From positions 62,001 through 126,000 of the forward strand of contig JBEKIF010000010.1 in NCBI GenBank assembly GCA_050011895.1: a stretch of DNA of 64,000 nt, in the 5' to 3' direction. A program made the translations under genes and the position numbers. Numbering within the stretch: the first letter of the stretch is position 1; every line of letters begins with the position of its first letter. Below are positions 1-11,287 of the stretch, piece by piece. The stretch comes from DATBGO01 sp050011895 (GTDB lineage: Bacteria; Actinomycetota; Actinomycetes; Streptosporangiales; Streptosporangiaceae). The notes under the pieces were generated by a model. That model was not told where the DNA came from, searched no databases, and saw only the letters and a list, made by a program, of their open reading frames with translations.

Positions 1-322
1 GATGCGGGACGCCGTCGAGCAGCAGCCGGGCGCCCGGGCGGCCTGACACGGCGAACCGGCCGGCCAGCGCCCGCTGGCCGGCCGCGAGCAGGGTTACCGC
101 GAACCAGTCCAGCCGGGCCAGGACCTCGGCCGGATACGAGCCGCCCAGCAAGCAGACCCCGACCAGCGGCGGCTGGCTGGACATCGGGCAGAACGCGCTC
201 ACCGTCGTCCCGATGTCATCCCGCCCGTCCGCCAGGGTCACCAGCGTCACGCTGGCGGCGAGCGCCGTCAGCACATCAGCGAATCGCGGCTCGTGGCCAG
301 CGCCAGGAAACCGTTTCGTCAC
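1..322 (-). CDS. Flavin reductase-like domain protein (3' end beyond window)
   Basis: The reading frame begins with GTG at 322-320 and stays open to the window edge, giving 107 residues of an incomplete protein. The residues include FADVLTALAASVTLVTL near the start, then TVSAFCPMSSQPPLVGVCL and WFAVTLLAAGQRALAGRFA. This is the pattern of the FMN-binding flavin reductase-like family, in which a Ser/Phe-rich loop binds flavin and the reduced flavin is passed to partner oxygenases. The GTG overlaps the TGA stop of sppA by 4 bases (GTGA) and has no Shine-Dalgarno sequence of its own, so it is probably translated by coupling to sppA. Substrate and partner cannot be told from this fragment. Confidence 0.75.
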   Translation of the reverse strand, partial: MTKRFPGAGHEPRFADVLTALAASVTLVTLADGRDDIGTTVSAFCPMSSQPPLVGVCLLGGSYPAEVLARLDWFAVTLLAAGQRALAGRFAVSGRPGARLLLDGVPH

Positions 323-2043
323 TCAAATATCCAGCTGCCGGGCAGGACCAGCGGCCCATAGGGCGGCAAGCCGGCCTGGGCCGCCAGCCGCCAGAGCGGC
401 CCCCAGCTTTCCGCGAGCAGCGCGCCGGACTGGCCGGCGCCGGACTGGCTGGCGCTGGAAGACGGCGGCCGCAGCCGGTCAAGCGGCTTGGTCCTCGGGA
501 ACCCGCGCAGCGGCGCCGACCTGGGCAGGCCCGCCCGGCTGCGGGCGATCGCCGCGGCCCGGTCGAGGCCGCCGATCTCGTCGATGAGCCCGTGCTCCCG
601 CGCGTCGGCGCCCGTCCACACCCGGCCCCTGGCCAGCTCGTGCACCCGGTCGGCGGACAGCCCGCGGCCGGCCGCGACCTTGCCGGTGAAGTCGGCGTAG
701 ATATGGTCGAGCCAGTTGTTGACCAGCGCCCATTCGTCCTCGCTGAACGGGTGATTGGTGCTGAACATGGCCGAATGGGCGCCTTCGACGACGGAGTCCG
801 TCGTCACTCCGATCCGGTCGAGCAGGTGGCTGACCACGGGCTTGCCGGACAGCACGCCGATCGAGCCGGTGACCGTGCCTGGCTGGGCCACGATCACATC
901 AGCGGCCATCGAGATGAAATAGCCGCCGGAAGCAGCCACGTCGCCCATCGACACCACGACCGGCTTGCCCGCCGTGCGGGCCCTGACCACTTCCCGCCAG
1001 ATCGTGTCGGAGGCGACGTAGGAGCCACCCGGGCTGTTGACGCGCAGGACGATCGCGCGGACCTGGTCGTCGGCGACGGCTGACCGGAGCGCCGCGGCTA
1101 TCGTGTCCGAGCCCATCGCGCCGCCGGACAGCGGTCCGCGGCCGCTCCTGCCGCGGCGGATCGGCCCGGTGGCGTAGATGAGCGCGACCGACCGCTCGCG
1201 GGCGGCCGGAACCTTCGCCGGCAGCTTGCGGGCCCGCTCGGCCAGCACGTGGGCGCGCTGGTAACGGCCTACGTACTGCAGGATGGCGTCCTGGCCGACC
1301 TGCTTCCTGACGCTGGCGTACACCTCATCCCGGTAGGCGAGGTCGTCGACGAGCCCCGCTTCGTGCGCCTGAGTGCCGAGGAAAGGGCCGCTGTCGATCA
1401 GCTCACGGACCCGCTCCGGGGCGATCCGCCTGCGTTCGGCGATCGCGCTGGCGAGCTGCCCGGTGACGGAGCCCGCGATCCGCTCGGCCGCTTCTCTGGC
1501 CGGGCCGGTGAAGCCGCTCTCGGTCAGCTGCTCTGCGGCGCTCTTGTACTCATGTCGCTTGGCTACCTGGAACTCGACCCCGAGCCGGTCCATCGCGCCC
1601 CGGTAGAACCTTCGTTCCATCGCTATCCCGGTGAGCCCGAGATCCCCCGATGGCTGCAGGCAGATCGTCTCGAAGGCGGTGGCCAGGTAGTAGGGCACGT
1701 TCCCGGCGGAAAACTCGCCGAAGCTCTCCGCCCAGGCGACCGTCAGCTTGCCCGCGTCGCGGAACCCCTCGATGGCGTGCCTGAGTTCCTGGACCATAGC
1801 CAGCCCGATCGGCCGTCCGCCCACCTGCGCGATGAGGGCCTTGACCCGCTGGTCACTGCGGGCCCTGCGCAGCCCGTCCAGGACGTCGGCCAGGATCAGC
1901 CTGCGCCTGGCCAGCACCGCCGAGACCGGATCGGGGGGCCGCTCCTCGCCCAGCCCGTCGGATAGGTCCAGCTCCAGGATCAGCGGTGCGGTCCTGCGCT
2001 GGCGCCATTTGGCGACCTGGTCGGTAATCATCGACTCCGCCAT
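319..2043 (-). CDS. sppA: Signal peptide peptidase SppA, 67K type
   Basis: This 574-residue protein carries two tandem ClpP/crotonase-like serine protease domains, the arrangement of long (67K-type) SppA that degrades leftover signal peptides at the membrane. The general-base lysine is K167 in the motif KRHEYKSA in the first domain. The nucleophile is S372 in GDVAASGGYF in the second domain, followed by GTVTGSIGV. No clear N-terminal membrane helix is visible, so it may associate peripherally or act in the cytoplasm. The ATG at 2043 lies just upstream of the divergent Nudix gene. The last codons overlap the start of a flavin reductase-like gene (GTGA). Confidence 0.9.
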   Translation of the reverse strand: MAESMITDQVAKWRQRRTAPLILELDLSDGLGEERPPDPVSAVLARRRLILADVLDGLRRARSDQRVKALIAQVGGRPIGLAMVQELRHAIEGFRDAGKLTVAWAESFGEFSAGNVPYYLATAFETICLQPSGDLGLTGIAMERRFYRGAMDRLGVEFQVAKRHEYKSAAEQLTESGFTGPAREAAERIAGSVTGQLASAIAERRRIAPERVRELIDSGPFLGTQAHEAGLVDDLAYRDEVYASVRKQVGQDAILQYVGRYQRAHVLAERARKLPAKVPAARERSVALIYATGPIRRGRSGRGPLSGGAMGSDTIAAALRSAVADDQVRAIVLRVNSPGGSYVASDTIWREVVRARTAGKPVVVSMGDVAASGGYFISMAADVIVAQPGTVTGSIGVLSGKPVVSHLLDRIGVTTDSVVEGAHSAMFSTNHPFSEDEWALVNNWLDHIYADFTGKVAAGRGLSADRVHELARGRVWTGADAREHGLIDEIGGLDRAAAIARSRAGLPRSAPLRGFPRTKPLDRLRPPSSSASQSGAGQSGALLAESWGPLWRLAAQAGLPPYGPLVLPGSWIFE

Positions 2044-2096
2044 GGGCTCAGCTTATGTGGCCGGCCCGGTGCCACCGTGGGCTATCTTCGGCCTGG

Positions 2097-2969
2097 ATGG
2101 CAACTCGCGACGGTAATGGCTGGACAACGTGCGGCCAGGGTCACCGGCACTGGGGCCCGCATGGTGCCGCTGGCCTGCTTGCCTACAGCCGCGACGGCCC
2201 GGCCGGGGCCAGTGTGCTGCTGCAGCGCAGGAGTGAGTGGAGCCACCACGGCGGCACCTGGGGACTGCCTGGCGGCGCGATGGACAGCCACGAGTCGGTG
2301 ATCGATGCGGCGCTGCGCGAGGCCGCCGAGGAATGCGGCATCCCGGCAGACGCGGTCACTGTCACCGGGATAGCGCGCGATGATCACGGGTCCTGGAGCT
2401 ACCGGACCGTGATCGGCTCGGCTCCCGCGCCGTTCGCCGTGCATGCGGCGAGCGCGGAGACCATCGAGGTCGCCTGGGTAGCGGCGGGGAAGGTGGACCG
2501 GCTTGCCTTGCATCCTGGTTTCGCCGCGCAATGGCCGGTCCTGCGCGAGACCCTGCGGCCGTTGACGATCATCGTCGACGCGGCCAACGTGATGGGCTCC
2601 CGTCCGGACGGATGGTGGCGGGACCGGGCTGGGGCCGCAGCGCGGTTGCGCGGGGAGCTGGCCGGGCTGGCCGGGCTGGGCCTTGCTGGTTTGCCTGAGT
2701 TGCTGGCGGTGCCGGCGCTGGAGCTGTGGTACCCCGAGTACGCCCTGGTTGTGGAGGGCGCGGCGCGGCGGATGGCTGCCGAAGCGCCGCCTGGCGGGCG
2801 GGTGCGGGTGGTGGCCGCTGCTGGGTCTGGCGACGACGCGATCGCGGCGCTGGCCGGGGAGCTGCCCGGGTGGCGGCTGGTGGTCACGGCCGACCGGGAA
2901 CTGCGCGGCAGGTGCAGGTCGGCGGGCGCGTCGGTCACCGGCCCCAGCTGGCTGCTGGGGCTGCTGTGA
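2097..2969 (+). CDS. Nudix hydrolase fused to a PIN/NYN-like C-terminal domain
   Basis: The 290-residue protein starts at ATG 2097. An N-terminal WTTCGQGHRHWGPHGAAGLL segment leads into a Nudix domain with a complete Nudix box, GAMDSHE then REAAEECGI (pattern GX5EX7REUXEEXGU), so hydrolysis of a nucleoside diphosphate-linked substrate is expected. After about residue 160 comes a second domain beginning LTIIVDAANVMGSRPDGWW and ending with VVTADRELRGRCRSAGA. The early Asp-Ala-Asn and late T-A-D-R-E acidic positions resemble PIN/NYN-type nuclease folds; in other actinobacteria this unit occurs as a separate small protein. That second assignment is my inference. The stop overlaps the GTG of the P450 gene by 4 bases. 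Confidence 0.85.
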   Translation: MATRDGNGWTTCGQGHRHWGPHGAAGLLAYSRDGPAGASVLLQRRSEWSHHGGTWGLPGGAMDSHESVIDAALREAAEECGIPADAVTVTGIARDDHGSWSYRTVIGSAPAPFAVHAASAETIEVAWVAAGKVDRLALHPGFAAQWPVLRETLRPLTIIVDAANVMGSRPDGWWRDRAGAAARLRGELAGLAGLGLAGLPELLAVPALELWYPEYALVVEGAARRMAAEAPPGGRVRVVAAAGSGDDAIAALAGELPGWRLVVTADRELRGRCRSAGASVTGPSWLLGLL

Positions 2970-4240
2970 CGGCCGCGCCGGCCGGTGCGGCCCGGGGTGA
3001 CGGCTTCGGAGTCGGCGCGTCGGTCACCATGGCCGGGCTGGCCGGCGATCCGCACCAGCTGCTCCGGCTGCTGCGCGAGCGCGAGCCGGTTTCCTGGGTT
3101 CCCGTCCTGGGCGGCTGGCTCGTGACGCGGCGCGACATCGCCCTGCGGGTGCTGCGTGATGCACGGACGTTCACCGTTGACGATCCGAGGTTCAGCACGG
3201 CGCGCGTGGTCGGGCCGAGCATGCTGTCGCTTGACGGCGCGGAGCATAAGCGGCACCGTGATCCGTTCGCCGCAGCGCTCCGGGCCGCCGATGCGAGCGG
3301 CCAGCTGGCGGCCTTCACCGAGGCGGCGGCGGCACGGCTGGTCGCGGAGCTCGCTCCGGCCGGGCGCGCTGAGCTGCGCCGCGGCCTGGCCGGGCCGCTG
3401 GCCGTCGCTGTCGTCGCGGAGCTACTCGGGCTGGGCGAGACCGAGCCGCAACTCATCCTGTCCTGGTACGACGCCATCGTCGGCGCGGTGTCTGACCTGG
3501 CGGGCCAGGAGCGGCCAGACAGGCAGCAGGGGCGCGGGCGCGAGGGTGCCGAGGCGTTCGGCATGCTGCAGGCCAGCCTCGGGGCAGCGATGGCCGGGAG
3601 CGATGGCCGGTCCATGCTGGCCGCCGTCGCTGCGGATGGCGGCCTGAGCACCGGCGAGGTCGTCTCCAACGCGGCCGTGCTGATGTTCGGCGGTATCGAG
3701 ACGACCGAGGGAATGATCTGCAACGCGGTCTGGCAGCTGCTGAGCCACCCCGGCCAGGCGCGTCAGGTGATCGCTGAGCCAGCCCTCGCCGCCAGCGCGA
3801 TCGAGGAGTCGCTGCGCCTGGAGCCGGCTGCCGCTGTCGTCGACCGGTACGCCACCGCCGACGTGACCATCGGCGCGGCGCCGATCCGCCGCGGTGACCT
3901 GGTCACCGTCTCGCTGGCCGGCGCCAACCGGGATCCCGCGTTCTTCGACGAGCCGGACGCCTTCGACGTCCGCCGGGCCAACGCCGGGCAGCACCTCTCG
4001 TTCGCCCGCGGCCCGCATTTCTGCATCGGCGCGCAGCTGGCCAGCCTGGAGGCGCGGACGGCCGTTCTCGTGCTGCTGAACCGGCTCCCTGGCCTGCGGC
4101 TCGATCCTGAGCGGCTGCCAGCGCCGCGGGGGCTGGTCTTCCGCAAGCCGCCCGAGCTGCACGTGGCCTGGGAGCCCGGGAGGCTGCCTGCTACGCCAGC
4201 TGGACGGAGCGCTTGGCCAGCCCCAGCCAGTAACCGGTGA
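2966..4240 (+). CDS. Cytochrome P450
   Basis: A soluble bacterial P450 of 424 residues, a normal length. Visible signatures are the I-helix stretch VLMFGGIETTEGM, the K-helix ExxR pair (E281, R284 in EESLRLEP) and the haem loop FARGPHFCIGAQ with axial thiolate C353. GTG 2966 is chosen as the start because it forms a GTGA overlap with the upstream Nudix gene, suggesting translational coupling; ATG 3029 is an in-frame alternative. There is no ferredoxin or ferredoxin reductase nearby, so electrons must come from elsewhere. The last 50 bases overlap the 3' end of the convergent dioxygenase gene. Substrate unknown. Confidence 0.92.
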   Translation: MTAAPAGAARGDGFGVGASVTMAGLAGDPHQLLRLLREREPVSWVPVLGGWLVTRRDIALRVLRDARTFTVDDPRFSTARVVGPSMLSLDGAEHKRHRDPFAAALRAADASGQLAAFTEAAAARLVAELAPAGRAELRRGLAGPLAVAVVAELLGLGETEPQLILSWYDAIVGAVSDLAGQERPDRQQGRGREGAEAFGMLQASLGAAMAGSDGRSMLAAVAADGGLSTGEVVSNAAVLMFGGIETTEGMICNAVWQLLSHPGQARQVIAEPALAASAIEESLRLEPAAAVVDRYATADVTIGAAPIRRGDLVTVSLAGANRDPAFFDEPDAFDVRRANAGQHLSFARGPHFCIGAQLASLEARTAVLVLLNRLPGLRLDPERLPAPRGLVFRKPPELHVAWEPGRLPATPAGRSAWPAPASNR

Positions 4241-5057
4241 TCGTGGTCACCGGGGCCGGATCGCCGGCCGCCGTGCCCAGCGTGACGAAGATCGGGGCGA
4301 AATGCTCGGTGGACGGGTGCGCGTACCGCGCTCCGGGCGCCCTGCGGAAGTCGGCCAGCGCGTCCACGTCGCCTGAGTCGAGCGCCGCTGCTGCCCAGTC
4401 GTCGAACTCTGCCGACCAGCCGGGCGGCGGCGCGTCGAACCTGAAATCCCGCAGGAACGGCAGCCCGTGGGTGAGGAAGCCGCTACCCATGATCAGTACG
4501 CCCTCGTCCCGCAGCGGCGCGAGCGCCGCGCCGATCCGCAGCAAGTGCTGCGGATCCAGGCTGGGCATCGAGATCTGCAGGACCGGGATGTCCGCATCCG
4601 GGTACATCACGGTCAGCGGTACGTACGCGCCATGATCCAGGCCGCGGTCGGGCCGGTCGGCCACCGGCTCGATGCCCGATAGCGCGGCCCGCACCCGGGC
4701 CGCCAGCTGCGGGGCGCCGGGTGACGGGTACCTGGCGTGGTAGTAACGCTCAGGGAACCCGCCGAAGTCATAGACGAGCGGCGCGCCGTCCCGGGTAGCC
4801 CCGATGGTCAGCGGAGCCGACTCCCAGTGCGCCGACACCATCAAGACGGCGCGGGGCCGCGGCAGGGCACGGGCCCAGGCCTCCAGCTGGATCACCCACA
4901 GCGGATCGTCGACCAGCGGCGGCGCGCCGTGGCCGAGGTAGATGGCCGGCATCCGGTCCGGCGCGATTGCCGTGGCGGCGCGCTCGGCGACCAGCTCAGC
5001 GGCGTTGGCGGGCACCGCCTCGTGCTCAGGCGCCTGCGCCTCAAGCTCCTCGTCCAT
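4191..5057 (-). CDS. DODA-type extradiol ring-cleavage dioxygenase family protein
   Basis: From ATG 5057 the protein is 288 residues. After an Ala/Glu-rich leader of about 35 residues it follows the LigB/DODA class III fold: PAIYLGHGAPP, LMVSAHWES, LDHGAYVPL and YAHPSTEHFAPI. These give the conserved histidines that bind the non-haem Fe(II) or Zn(II) and act as acid/base. Family members (4,5-DOPA dioxygenases, YgiD) open catechol rings, but many have unknown substrates. The longer open frame to 5270 would overlap the divergent metallophosphoesterase and is not used. Its 3' end overlaps the P450 gene tail to tail. Confidence 0.85.
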   Translation of the reverse strand: MDEELEAQAPEHEAVPANAAELVAERAATAIAPDRMPAIYLGHGAPPLVDDPLWVIQLEAWARALPRPRAVLMVSAHWESAPLTIGATRDGAPLVYDFGGFPERYYHARYPSPGAPQLAARVRAALSGIEPVADRPDRGLDHGAYVPLTVMYPDADIPVLQISMPSLDPQHLLRIGAALAPLRDEGVLIMGSGFLTHGLPFLRDFRFDAPPPGWSAEFDDWAAAALDSGDVDALADFRRAPGARYAHPSTEHFAPIFVTLGTAAGDPAPVTTITGYWLGLAKRSVQLA

Positions 5058-5151
5058 GGCTGCTCCTGACCGGCTCCGGGAAGATTCCGCTGCGTCGTCT
5101 GGACGGTAACCCAGCTGGTCCGGCGGCAGGAAGGCAGGGCAGGATGACTGG

Positions 5152-5643
5152 ATGCGAGTGGTGGTGCTGGCGGACACGCATGCGCCGCGGCGGTGGAAGG
5201 CCTGCCCGCCGCCGGTCGCCGCGCAGCTGCGCTGGGCTGACCTGATCCTGCACGCGGGCGACGTGTGCACCGCCGGTGTCCTCGACGAGCTGTTAAGTTA
5301 CGCGCCGGTCTGTGCCGTGCTCGGCAACAACGACGGCCCGGACGTGGCCGCCTGGGGCGCGCCGCCGACGCTGGAATTCGATCTGGACGGACTGCCGGTG
5401 GCGATGATCCACGATAGCGGGGCCGCGACCGGCAGGCTTGACCGGATGCACCGCCGGTTCCCCGGAGCTGGCCTGGTGGTGTTCGGGCACTCCCACATTC
5501 CGCTCGATCAGGCGGCCGAGGGAATCCGCATCTTCAATCCAGGCTCGCCTACCGACCGGCGCAGGCAGCCGCATGGCACCGTCGGGGTGCTGCGGATCGA
5601 AGCCGGCCGCCTCGTCGAGGCGAGGATCATCCCGGTCAGCTGA
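5152..5643 (+). CDS. YfcE/MJ0936-type metallophosphoesterase
   Basis: This 163-residue protein holds all metal-binding motifs of the small calcineurin-like phosphodiesterase group: LADTH near the N-terminus (D-x-H), AGDV, GNND, MIHDSG and GHSHIP. Such enzymes hydrolyse phosphodiesters with two Mn/Ni ions; the physiological substrate is generally unknown. It starts at ATG 5152, 94 bp from the divergent dioxygenase gene, so the two may share a promoter region. It ends 39 bp before the convergent glgB stop. Confidence 0.88.
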   Translation: MRVVVLADTHAPRRWKACPPPVAAQLRWADLILHAGDVCTAGVLDELLSYAPVCAVLGNNDGPDVAAWGAPPTLEFDLDGLPVAMIHDSGAATGRLDRMHRRFPGAGLVVFGHSHIPLDQAAEGIRIFNPGSPTDRRRQPHGTVGVLRIEAGRLVEARIIPVS

Positions 5644-5682
5644 GCGCTGCCGGCCGGAAGCACGATCGCGCCGATCCCGGCG

Positions 5683-8004
5683 TCACCCGGCTGGCGCCAG
5701 CATCAGGACCGCGAGCGGCGGCAGCGTGATCACTGCCGAGGCCGGCCTGCCATGACGGGGCTCCCCGATGGCCTCGATCATCCCCAGGTTGCCGACGCCG
5801 CTGCCGCCGTAGACCTCCGCGTCGGTGTTGATCACCTCGCTCCACCGGCCCGCGCGGGGCAGGCCGACCCGGTAGCTGAAGTGCGGCTCGCCGGAGAAGT
5901 TGGCAATGCAGGCGATCTGGCCAGGCCCGCCGCGGCCGGCCAGGCTGCCCGCCCCGCCGGCGCCGCCGTCACCGGCAGCTCCGGCAAAGCGGAGGAACGA
6001 CAGCACGTTGCCCGCCGCGTCGTTGGCGTCTATCCAGCTGAAACCGTCCGGGGAGGTGTCCTGCCGCCACAGCGCCGGGCTCGCGGCGTACAGCCGGTTC
6101 AGGTCAGCAACCAGCCGCTGAACGCCGGCGTGCGGCTGGCCGCCGAGGGCTGGCCAGTCGAGGCCGGCCTGCTCCGACCATTCCGCTTCCTGGCCGAATT
6201 CCGAGCCCATGAACAGCAGCTGCTTACCTGGATGTGCCCACATGTACGCGAACAGGGCCCGCAGCCCGGCGAACCGTCGCCAGTCGTCACCCGGCATCTT
6301 GCCCAGCAGGGACCCCTTGCCGTGCACCACCTCGTCGTGCGAGAGCGGCAGCACGAAGTTCTCCGAGTACGCGTACATCATCGAGAACGTCATCTCGTTC
6401 TGGTGATAGTGCCGGAATACCGGGTCCCGGGACATGTAGCTGAGCGTGTCGTGCATCCAGCCGAGGTTCCATTTCAGGCCGAACCCGAGCCCGCCCAGGT
6501 GCACCGGCCTGGTCACGCCCGGCCAGGCGGTGGACTCTTCCGCCACCATCATGATCCCTGGCGCCACCTTGTAGCAGGTCGCGTTCACTTCCTGCAGGAA
6601 CGCGACGGCGTCCAGGTTCTCCCTGCCGCCGAGCGCGTTCGGCGTCCACTCACCGTCCTTGCGGGAGTAGTCCAGGTAGAGCATCGACGCGACGGCGTCC
6701 ACGCGCAGGCCGTCGATGTGAAATTCCTCCAGCCAGTAGATCGCGTTGGCGACCAGGAAGTTGCGGACTTCCGTCCTGCCGTAGTTGAAGATGTACGTGC
6801 CCCAGTCCGGGTGCTCGCCGCGGCGCGGATCGGGATGCTCGTACAGCGGCGTGCCGTCGAACCGGGCCAGCGCCCATTCGTCCCTGGGGAAATGCGCGGG
6901 AACCCAGTCGACGATCACGCCGATGCCCGCCTGGTGCAGCCGGTCCACCAGGTAGCGGAAGTCGTCCGGGTCGCCGAAGCGCGCCGACGGCGCATAGTAG
7001 GACGTGACCTGGTAGCCCCAGGAGCCGCCGTACGGATGCTCGGCCACCGGCAGGAATTCTACGTGAGTGAAGCCCAGCTCGGCGACATAGGCGGCCAGCT
7101 GGTCGGCCAGTTCGGCGTAGGACAGGCCGGGCCGCCAGGAGCCGATATGCACCTCGTAGGCGCTGACCGGCGCGCGCAGCGGATCCCATTTCGCCCGGGC
7201 CGCCAGCCAGTCCCGGTCGCCCCACTGGTAGCCGGATTCGAAGATAACGGAGGCGGTGGCGGGCGGCCGCTCGGCGAGGGCGGCCATCGGGTCCGCCTTA
7301 CGGCGCCAGTGCCCGTCCGGCCCGCAGATGTCGTACTTGTACCGCATCCACGGCTCGGCTCCTGGCACGAACAGTTCCCAGACGCCCGAGGAGCCCAGCG
7401 AGCGCATCGGATACGGGCGCCCGTCCCAGTGGTTGAAGTCGCCGATGATCCGGACCCCGCGGGCGTTCGGCGCCCACACCGCAAAGGCGGTGCCGCCCGC
7501 GTCCGGGTGGAACCTGGCACCGAGAACCCGCCAGAGTTCCTCGTGCCTGCCCTCGGCGATCAGGTACAGGTCCATCTCACCGAGGCTGGGCAGGTGCCGG
7601 TAGGGGTCGTCGGTGATCGTCTCGGGCAGCGTCACGGTCGCTGCGGCCACGCCGCGGCGGGCCCCGGCTGTCCTGCTTCGCCCGCCAGCCGGGGCCGGCC
7701 CGTCGCCGCCCGGGTAGGCGACGGCGATCCGGTAGTCAGGCACCTGGCTGTCCGGCAGCGTCGCCGAGAAAACGCCCTCGTGGACGTGGGTCATCGGAAA
7801 CCTGCGACCGTCAGGGAGCACGACGGTGACGGCCGCGGCCAGCGGCCGCAGCGCGCGCACGACGACGCCCGCAGGCCCCGGGTGCGCGCCGAGGATCGCG
7901 TGCGGGTCATGGTGAGTGCCGCCGACAATCCGGTCGATCTCCCCATGATCGACAGGATCGGCCAGCCCCAGAGTTGGTTTGGTCATGCCAGTTAGCTCCG
8001 TCAT
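5683..8004 (-). CDS. glgB: 1,4-alpha-glucan branching enzyme GlgB
   Basis: The 773-residue GH13 enzyme makes alpha-1,6 branches in alpha-glucan. It has an N-terminal carbohydrate-binding domain with HHDPHAILGAHPG, then a second beta-sandwich (TAFAVWAPNARGVRIIGDFN) and the catalytic barrel. The nucleophile is D436 in LRVDAVASMLYLDY, the acid/base E489 in MMVAEEST and the third acid D557 in LSHDEVVHGK. Two low-complexity Gly/Ala insertions are visible, near residues 98-122 and 690-715, which the usual enzyme of about 730 residues lacks. Its ATG overlaps the stop of mak (ATGA), so it is the last gene of the glgE-treS-mak-glgB series. Confidence 0.97.
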   Translation of the reverse strand: MTELTGMTKPTLGLADPVDHGEIDRIVGGTHHDPHAILGAHPGPAGVVVRALRPLAAAVTVVLPDGRRFPMTHVHEGVFSATLPDSQVPDYRIAVAYPGGDGPAPAGGRSRTAGARRGVAAATVTLPETITDDPYRHLPSLGEMDLYLIAEGRHEELWRVLGARFHPDAGGTAFAVWAPNARGVRIIGDFNHWDGRPYPMRSLGSSGVWELFVPGAEPWMRYKYDICGPDGHWRRKADPMAALAERPPATASVIFESGYQWGDRDWLAARAKWDPLRAPVSAYEVHIGSWRPGLSYAELADQLAAYVAELGFTHVEFLPVAEHPYGGSWGYQVTSYYAPSARFGDPDDFRYLVDRLHQAGIGVIVDWVPAHFPRDEWALARFDGTPLYEHPDPRRGEHPDWGTYIFNYGRTEVRNFLVANAIYWLEEFHIDGLRVDAVASMLYLDYSRKDGEWTPNALGGRENLDAVAFLQEVNATCYKVAPGIMMVAEESTAWPGVTRPVHLGGLGFGLKWNLGWMHDTLSYMSRDPVFRHYHQNEMTFSMMYAYSENFVLPLSHDEVVHGKGSLLGKMPGDDWRRFAGLRALFAYMWAHPGKQLLFMGSEFGQEAEWSEQAGLDWPALGGQPHAGVQRLVADLNRLYAASPALWRQDTSPDGFSWIDANDAAGNVLSFLRFAGAAGDGGAGGAGSLAGRGGPGQIACIANFSGEPHFSYRVGLPRAGRWSEVINTDAEVYGGSGVGNLGMIEAIGEPRHGRPASAVITLPPLAVLMLAPAG

Positions 8005-9359
8005 AACGCATCAGCGATCGAGTCGAGCGGGATGGGCAGCCAGGCAGGCCGGTGCCTGGCTTCGTAGACGGCCTCATACACCGCCTTGTCGAGCATCAGC
8101 GCGCGCATCAAAGCCACATTGGCCTGCGGATCCATCCCGCCGGCGCTGGCGTAACCTTCGGTGAACGCCGTCTGGTTGTGCTGCACCCACTCATCGGCCG
8201 TCGCGCCGAGGTCCTCGGCGTCCGGCCTGCCGAGCAGCTGGTGGCGAGCCACGTAGTCGAAGGACCGGAGCATACCCGCCACGTCCCGCAGCGCGGGCGC
8301 GGGCGCGCGGCGCTGCTCAAGCGGTACCGCGGGCTCGCCCTCGAAATCCAGCAGCACCCATCCGGTCGGGGTGCGGAGCACCTGTCCGAGGTGAAAGTCG
8401 CCGTGCACCCGCTGCACCGGTACCGGCCGGCCGGTACCGGCCAGGGCGGCGAAGTAGCCGCGCAGCTTCTCCTCGTGCTTGCGCAGGTCCTGGACCTCGG
8501 CGCTGGCCCGCTCCAGCCTGCGGGTCATCTGCCCGGCGAGATCGCGAACAGCCTGAACGCTGAGCTCCCCGGTGCCGAACTCGGCGGCCAGATCGGCGTG
8601 CACCTCGGCGGTGGCCTTGCCGAGCCGGTAGGCCTCGCCGGCGAAATCGCCGCCCGCCTGCTGCGGCGAGATACGCCGGCCGTCGCGCGTCAGGCCGGCC
8701 GCGTAGAGGTCGCGGACGCTGGTGGCCGCCAGCGACCAGCCGTTGCTCGCGGTCGGCAGGAACCTGGACAGCATGGCCAGCAGCAGCGGGCCGCCGTCCA
8801 GCCGGGTCTCGATCCAGCCGAGCGGCTCAGCCACATGCGGCGACTTGCGCCTGGCCAGCGCGCTCGTGACCTCGAGGTCGGGATTGCACCCGACGAAGAG
8901 CTTGCGCAGCACCTTGAGGATGGCGGCCTCGCCGAAGATCAGGCTGGTGTTGCTCTGCTCGGCGGTGAGCACGATGCTGTTCAGGCCGGTATCGATCACC
9001 GCGGCCGGGTCCTTGCTGAACGTGAGCGCGCCGACGGTCCGCTGCTCTGCCAGGTTGCGCAGCAGAACGCGGCTCAGGTCGTGGTCATGCAGCGCGTCAT
9101 AGGCGATCCGGCCGTCGTCTGTCGGCCCGATCGCGACGTGCCGGAAGGAGTCCGGCAGCTGTGCGCGAACGCCGACGAGCACCTGGTACCTGGCGGCACC
9201 GCCGGCGCCCGTCAGGCTGACGATCAGGTGCCGCAGCTCCGGATCGCCGGCCACCAGGACAGCGTCCGCCGTGATGGTGAGATCACTGACCGTCGCGTCC
9301 TTACCGGAGAACCACCGCTGGGCGGGCAACCAGCTCGCTAGCGTGTCCTCAAATGTCAT
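8001..9359 (-). CDS. mak: Maltokinase (Mak/Pep2), ATP:maltose 1-phosphotransferase
   Basis: A 452-residue kinase of the aminoglycoside-phosphotransferase fold that phosphorylates maltose (made by TreS) to maltose 1-phosphate, the donor for GlgE. The start MTFEDTLASWLPAQRWFSGK matches actinobacterial maltokinases. The catalytic loop reads VHGDFHLGQVL and the metal-binding loop LLDFEGEPAVPL. ATG 9359 is preferred because GGGAG lies just upstream, although spacing is short; an in-frame ATG at 9392 is possible. The gene sits between treS and glgB and overlaps glgB by 4 bases. In some actinobacteria treS and mak are fused; here they are separate. Confidence 0.92.
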   Translation of the reverse strand: MTFEDTLASWLPAQRWFSGKDATVSDLTITADAVLVAGDPELRHLIVSLTGAGGAARYQVLVGVRAQLPDSFRHVAIGPTDDGRIAYDALHDHDLSRVLLRNLAEQRTVGALTFSKDPAAVIDTGLNSIVLTAEQSNTSLIFGEAAILKVLRKLFVGCNPDLEVTSALARRKSPHVAEPLGWIETRLDGGPLLLAMLSRFLPTASNGWSLAATSVRDLYAAGLTRDGRRISPQQAGGDFAGEAYRLGKATAEVHADLAAEFGTGELSVQAVRDLAGQMTRRLERASAEVQDLRKHEEKLRGYFAALAGTGRPVPVQRVHGDFHLGQVLRTPTGWVLLDFEGEPAVPLEQRRAPAPALRDVAGMLRSFDYVARHQLLGRPDAEDLGATADEWVQHNQTAFTEGYASAGGMDPQANVALMRALMLDKAVYEAVYEARHRPAWLPIPLDSIADAL

Positions 9360-9490
9360 GACTCCCGCTCTACCCTGTCGCTCGCTTCTCATCCCCGCAA
9401 TAGGCGAAACCGTACTTTGCGGTCCAGATCAGCTAGGCATCAGCCTAGATGCTCGACGCCCCGGCGACGGGATGAGGGCGCGCCAGGCGG

Positions 9491-11287
<1,797 letters not shown>

